48,999 bases of DNA from the NCBI GenBank assembly GCA_021839245.1, contig JAKCBQ010000010.1:1-48999 (forward strand). Reading direction: 5' to 3'. A model generated the notes under the pieces. That model did not search any database. It was not told the DNA's origin and saw only the letters and a list, made by a program, of their open reading frames with translations. Below, in pieces: positions 45,528 through 48,999 of this stretch. The stretch's first letter is position 1; every line of letters starts with the position of its first letter. Source of the DNA: Pseudomonadota bacterium. GTDB taxonomy: Bacteria; Pseudomonadota; Gammaproteobacteria; JAKAQQ01. The translations under genes and the position numbers were made by a program.

Positions 45528-45749
45528 GACATCGCATCGCGGATTCAAGTGGGAAGTGCAACCGTGAGTGAAGTTCTGGCGTGGAAGCATGCCTCATCGG
45601 GGTTCGGAAGTAGGGCCTTGGACCCGGGCAGATCAGAGTCAATCATTGCGGAAACGAAGCGGCAATATTGGGATGGCGATCAGTCCTCGTTTCCCTGCGC
45701 ATGCTGCCCTTGCCGTGACCAATCCTGCTGGCCACACGGTTGTCACAAA

Positions 45750-45934
45750 AATGCCGAGTCCTGCCTGCGTCTGGTGCGGGCTCTCTGTGTCGAGACCCAT
45801 GAGGCCTGGCTTGAGGACAACCGCGACCTCAACAGGAATCTCTTGGAAGAGCCGCGCCGCAAGCGCCTCCCGGCGGCCTCATGAAATCCTCCCTCATACC
45901 AGAAAGGAATTTGCACAACTTGACAGACACAACC
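45750..45934 (+). mobile_element. IS256 3' scrap with terminal repeat
   Basis: The plus strand reads AESCLRLVRALCVETHEAWL, the end of the IS256 transposase, and ends in the terminal repeat TTGACAGACACAACC. Upstream homology stops at 45750. Together with the scrap at 44187 it brackets the copy-B unit in inverted orientation. Confidence 0.85.
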
Positions 45935-46010
45935 CAACTCTGAAGGGAAGCCCGCACCCGATCACCCCTGGCGTCGTTCCCCCTCGGAAAAGCCAAACTC
46001 ACCTGGCTCA
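45935..46010 (+). mobile_element. Probable ISNCY C-terminal scrap
   Basis: AAGCCCGCACCCGATCACCC and CTGGCGTCGTTCCC resemble the end of the ISNCY transposase at 27630-27670 (GPDHPWRRS). Only a few dozen bases match. It lies against the 3' end of the antiporter gene. Confidence 0.45.
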
Positions 46011-46079
46011 CCACACCTGCCTTGAGCCCCTGAACTCCTACACAAAAGGGGATCAGCTTGGGGAGAAAAGGGAGGATGT

Positions 46080-47294
46080 TTAGGATGGGGTTGACACGAG
46101 CCCGGCGCGGCGCGCCAGGAACGGGACGAGGAGCGCGGCGAGCACGAGGGTCACGAGCACGCAGTCGGCGATGAGTGCCGCCGCCTCGCGCGCCCCGGCC
46201 ACGGGGCTCGCAGCCAGAAAGGCGGCGAGGATCGCGGGGACGACCCCGGTCGGGCGCGAGGCGGCGAGAACGAGGCTTTCGCCACGGCTCCAACGGGCGC
46301 GACGGTCGGGCAGGATCGAAAGGGCGACGGCGAGAGGACGCGCCACGAGGACGAGGACGACGGGCACGGCGACGAGAGCGAGCGGCGGCAGCGCCAGAAA
46401 CGCACGCGGGTCGAGCGACGCCCCGAGAAGAAAGAAGACCACGACCCGCACGAGGGCGTTCGCCGCCTCGCTGAACCGTCGTCCGCCGGGCGCCGTTCCC
46501 CGCACGCCCGGACCCCGTTCGCGAAGCCCGATCCCGAGCACGAAGACCGCGATGAATCCGCTCCCCCCGGCGGCCACCCCAAGGGCGTAGGCCAGCGCGA
46601 TCGCAAGGAGGACGAGCAGCGGGGCGTGGGGACGCCGCGCACCCCCTCCCCGCTCCAGGACAAGGCGTACGCCCACCCCGACGAGGAAGCCCACGACGAC
46701 GCCGAGGAGCCCTTCACGAAGAAGCGCGAGCGCCAACGGACCGAGCGGAAACCCCCGCGTCCCCCGCGCGCCCGCGAGAAGCCCAAGCCCGACGGTGACG
46801 AGCGCGAGGGACACCGCGTCGTTGAAGGCGGCCTCACCGAGCAGAGCCGTGCGGATGCGCGGTGCGAGACGCCCCGCGCGAAGAAGCGCGGCCGTGGCGG
46901 CCGGGTCGGTGGCGGCCACCGCCGCACCGAAGAGGAGCGCGGCGGACCAGGGCAGAGCGGCGAAGAGCCGGGCGGCCAGGGCAACGACGAGGGCCGTGAC
47001 CGCAACACCGAGCGTCGCGAGGAGGCCGACGCTGAGCGCCATCGGCGCCAACGCGCGTGGAGGAATGTCTTGCGTGCCTTCGAAGAGAAGAAGCGCGGCG
47101 CCGAGGACGAGGGCGTCACGCACCCAGGGTGTTGCGGCGCTGACGTGGAGGATCGCGGTGACACCGGGACCGGCGACGAAACCGAGCGCCAGGACCACGA
47201 GGAGTTCGGGAACCCAGCCGCGCGCCCCGATCTCGAGGGCCAGCCAGCCGGCGGCGAGGACGAGGGCGAGCAGGCCCATGAACGCAAGCGCCAT
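46080..47294 (-). CDS. CPA1-type Na+/H+ antiporter
   Basis: The 404-residue membrane protein has about 12 hydrophobic segments and the cation/proton antiporter signatures ALLLFEGTQDI, AVAATDPAATAALL and EAAFNDAVSLALV, the last containing the conserved ND pair of the ion-binding site. It lacks the long cytoplasmic tail of some NhaP proteins. It would exchange Na+ or K+ for protons at the inner membrane. It starts one base after the stop of dnaQ and is thus the last gene of a compact minus-strand group. Its 3' end faces accessory tract 2, and the final codons (STPS) look intact. Confidence 0.88.
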   Translation of the reverse strand: MALAFMGLLALVLAAGWLALEIGARGWVPELLVVLALGFVAGPGVTAILHVSAATPWVRDALVLGAALLLFEGTQDIPPRALAPMALSVGLLATLGVAVTALVVALAARLFAALPWSAALLFGAAVAATDPAATAALLRAGRLAPRIRTALLGEAAFNDAVSLALVTVGLGLLAGARGTRGFPLGPLALALLREGLLGVVVGFLVGVGVRLVLERGGGARRPHAPLLVLLAIALAYALGVAAGGSGFIAVFVLGIGLRERGPGVRGTAPGGRRFSEAANALVRVVVFFLLGASLDPRAFLALPPLALVAVPVVLVLVARPLAVALSILPDRRARWSRGESLVLAASRPTGVVPAILAAFLAASPVAGAREAAALIADCVLVTLVLAALLVPFLARRAGLVSTPS

Positions 47295-47295
47295 T

Positions 47296-48027
47296 TCAGG
47301 GTTCCCCCTTCGTCGCCTCGAGCTCTTTCAGCCAGAAGGGCGCAAGGCTCCCCGCTCGCGCGGCGATCGCACGCAACCGCTCGTGATGGGCGCGCCGCTC
47401 GGGCCCGGCGGCCCGACGGACGGGCAAGGGCAGGCTCGGACGCCGGAGCGCGGCGGGCGCCGTCTCGGCGGCCGCCTGGATCGCCTCCTCAAACCCCATG
47501 CCGACCTGGCCCGCGGTCATCCGGAGATAGACCTGGACGAGGAGCTCGGCGTCGAGCCGCGCCCCGTGGTAACGGCGCGCGCTCAGATCGACGCCGTAGC
47601 GGCGGCAGAGAGCGTCGAGACTGTTGCTCACGCCCGGATGAAGGCGCCGGGCCAGGCGGAGGGTGTCAACCACTTCGTGGCCGGAGGCGAGCGGCGGTGT
47701 CGCGCGGCCCGTGCGCGCGAACTCCGCGTCGAGGAAGGCGAGGTCGAACTCGGCGTTGTGGATGACGAGCTCCGCGTTCTCGAGGAAGGTGAGAAGTTCC
47801 TCGGCGATGTCCGCAAAGCGCGGTTTGCCGCGCAGGACGTCGTCCCCGATCCCGTGGACGGCGAAGGCTCCGGGATCGACGGGACGCTCGGGATCGAGAT
47901 AGGTCCAGAACACCCGCCCCGTCGGCTGGCGGTCGACGAGCTCGAGGGCGGCGATCTCGATCACCCGGTGCCCCGCGGCGGGCTCGAGTCCGGTGGTCTC
48001 CGTATCGAGGACGAGCTCGCGGGTCAT
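47296..48027 (-). CDS. dnaQ: DNA polymerase III epsilon subunit (3'-5' exonuclease)
   Basis: The 243-residue protein is the proofreading exonuclease of the replicative polymerase. It has the three exonuclease motifs: [12 protein letters not shown] (D8, E10), [13 protein letters not shown], and [13 protein letters not shown], with the histidine and aspartate of the DEDDh class. The C-terminal 70 residues would form the region that binds the alpha subunit. ATG 48027 is chosen because it overlaps the rnhA stop by ATGA and the motif-containing N-terminus starts there, although the frame opens earlier. The rnhA-dnaQ pairing is the same as in E. coli, where they are divergent rather than co-directional as here. 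Confidence 0.94.
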   Translation of the reverse strand: MTRELVLDTETTGLEPAAGHRVIEIAALELVDRQPTGRVFWTYLDPERPVDPGAFAVHGIGDDVLRGKPRFADIAEELLTFLENAELVIHNAEFDLAFLDAEFARTGRATPPLASGHEVVDTLRLARRLHPGVSNSLDALCRRYGVDLSARRYHGARLDAELLVQVYLRMTAGQVGMGFEEAIQAAAETAPAALRRPSLPLPVRRAAGPERRAHHERLRAIAARAGSLAPFWLKELEATKGEP

Positions 48028-48494
48028 CGCGGGGGTCCGCCGAGGGGACGGGCGGCCGCGTCGCGGCAAGCGGCGCGCGCGAGCGCGTCGACCCGCTCGT
48101 TTTCCGGGTCCCCGGCGTGACCGCGCACCCAGCGCCACTGCACGTCGTGGGGCTCGAGCGCCCGGTGGAGTTCTTCCCAGAGTTCGCGGTTCCGCACCGC
48201 GCTGCCGGAGGCGGTGCGCCAACCCCGCGCCCGCCAGGTCGGGAGCCACTCGGTGATGCCCAAGCGCACGTACTCCGAATCGGTCGTCAGGACGACCCGC
48301 GCGGGGCGCCGCAGGGCCCGCAGGGCCTCAATCGCGGCCCGAAGCTCCATGCGGTTGTTGGTCGTGAGGGCCTCGCCGCCGCTGAGCTCGCGCTCGCGGT
48401 CCCCGGAGCGGAGGAGCACGGCCCACCCTCCGGGGCCGGGATTGCCCGAGCAGGCACCGTCCGTCCAGACGAGAACCTCGGGTTTCCCGTTCAC
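48024..48494 (-). CDS. rnhA: Ribonuclease HI
   Basis: The 156-residue enzyme cuts the RNA strand of RNA-DNA hybrids. It carries [17 protein letters not shown] (catalytic D12), [15 protein letters not shown] (E50), TDSEYV (third aspartate, near 72), the basic handle region [12 protein letters not shown] and [17 protein letters not shown] with the histidine and last aspartate. The length is that of E. coli RNase HI. It overlaps the upstream methyltransferase gene and dnaQ by ATGA at both ends, so the three are translationally linked. Confidence 0.96.
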   Translation of the reverse strand: MNGKPEVLVWTDGACSGNPGPGGWAVLLRSGDRERELSGGEALTTNNRMELRAAIEALRALRRPARVVLTTDSEYVRLGITEWLPTWRARGWRTASGSAVRNRELWEELHRALEPHDVQWRWVRGHAGDPENERVDALARAACRDAAARPLGGPPR

Positions 48495-48999
48495 GGTTGG
48501 AACCGCGATCCCTGGGGAAGCGAGCCCGAGAGACGGCGGGCGCTCCGCCCGGGGAGCAGAAGACCGGCGGGAGGCGGCGGACGACGGGCGACGACGATCC
48601 GGTCGAGAGGACGGATCCTGAGCACGGGCAGGCGTCGCGTCAAGGGCCCGTAGAGAACCGTGTCGGACTCGATCCTGAGACCCTGGGCGCGCACGAGCTT
48701 GGCGACCGGAAGAAACCGTCCGCCCCGCCGCCCGGGGGCGAGCGGGTGTCGGACGACCGTCACCAATCGTCCCTGGAGAGCCAGAACGCGCACCGTCTCG
48801 ACCAGCAGTGTCCGGGGATCGATGCCCTCGTCCAGGACATGGACCAGGAGAACGGCGTCGAACGACGCCGGAGGAAAGGGAAGAGGCCCCAAGGGCTCGC
48901 CGAGCCGCCAGGAGACGAGCCGCCAGCGCGTGAGCGCTCCCAAGGCGAGGGAACGGTCGTGGGGAGGGAGAACCACGAGTCCGAGATGCCCCGGGAGAC
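48491..48999 (-). CDS. SAM-dependent methyltransferase, start outside window
   Basis: The frame is open to the window edge; the visible part reads [16 protein letters not shown] at the start, [18 protein letters not shown], a middle strand as in class I methyltransferases, then [18 protein letters not shown]. The SAM-binding glycine loop would lie upstream, outside the window. Its position just before rnhA matches E. coli yafS, a putative methyltransferase of unknown target, and the fold of this protein agrees. The stop overlaps rnhA by ATGA. Confidence 0.75.
   Translation of the reverse strand, partial: LPGHLGLVVLPPHDRSLALGALTRWRLVSWRLGEPLGPLPFPPASFDAVLLVHVLDEGIDPRTLLVETVRVLALQGRLVTVVRHPLAPGRRGGRFLPVAKLVRAQGLRIESDTVLYGPLTRRLPVLRIRPLDRIVVARRPPPPAGLLLPGRSARRLSGSLPQGSRFQP

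Larger units (their letters stand above)
44493..45643. repeat. Duplicated TonB-like passenger unit, copy B
   Basis: This is the inverted counterpart of 27749-28887. It runs from GTGGTCTAATATGG through the gene to the IS30 end remnant (about 45548-45612) and ends at GATCAGAGTCAAT. Outside these limits the two loci differ except for the shared IS3 tail. Confidence 0.85.

Noticed and set aside
27749..45643. Diversity-generating retroelement as the cause of variation between TonB-like copies
   Set aside because: No reverse transcriptase is present in the window, and differences are not limited to adenine positions.

Overview
The window reads as a chromosomal piece of a GC-rich gammaproteobacterium. 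The single-chain 1,329-residue PurL and the gene order methyltransferase - rnhA - dnaQ, as in Escherichia coli, support this. I cannot name a genus. Two tracts rich in insertion sequences (about 6.2-33 kb and 44.2-46.0 kb) interrupt the core DNA. Their genes are less GC-rich and use codons differently from the core.

Core left (1-6.2 kb): part of hutF (minus strand), head to head with hutI-hutH, then tatD and an M20 peptidase. HutH, HutU (at 37.6-39.3 kb), HutI and HutF form the five-step histidine degradation route that passes through formylglutamate; the last enzyme, HutG, is not seen. Core right (33-44 kb): an amino-acid permease, a SEL1-repeat/prolyl-4-hydroxylase-like protein, then the minus-strand chain purL - hutU - MFS transporter, and a dienelactone-hydrolase-like protein. 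Core far right (46-49 kb): a Na+/H+ antiporter, dnaQ, rnhA and a methyltransferase cut by the window edge.

Accessory tract 1 (6.2-33 kb) is mostly a defence island. It holds a DUF2971 gene, an IS256 relic, a PD-(D/E)XK nuclease-like gene, and then a nearly continuous plus-strand series from 9.9 to 22.8 kb. That series is a SNF2 helicase, a HigB toxin with a HigA/ImmA antitoxin behind a palindromic operator, a fused MntA-HepT (nucleotidyltransferase-HEPN) protein, a DUF2130 stump, an IetA-IetS-like ATPase/subtilase pair, and type III-like Mod and Res subunits. An intact IS256-family element follows, then a minus-strand DprA-like/phosphoribosyltransferase pair that resembles ShosTA. After these come broken IS256 and ISNCY copies, a TonB-like passenger gene, IS30 and IS3 elements, a secreted protein and a transposase relic. 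A 112-bp direct repeat flanks the 18-kb segment from the M20 gene to just beyond the intact IS256.

Accessory tract 2 (44.2-46.0 kb) is built from scraps of the same IS families around a second copy of the TonB-like gene. The two copies keep an open frame, yet differ mainly in tight clusters of amino-acid-changing substitutions and in-frame length changes. This duplicated, locally variable passenger is the least explained item here. The fused MntA-HepT and the Mod gene with an AT-rich recognition domain are the next best leads.
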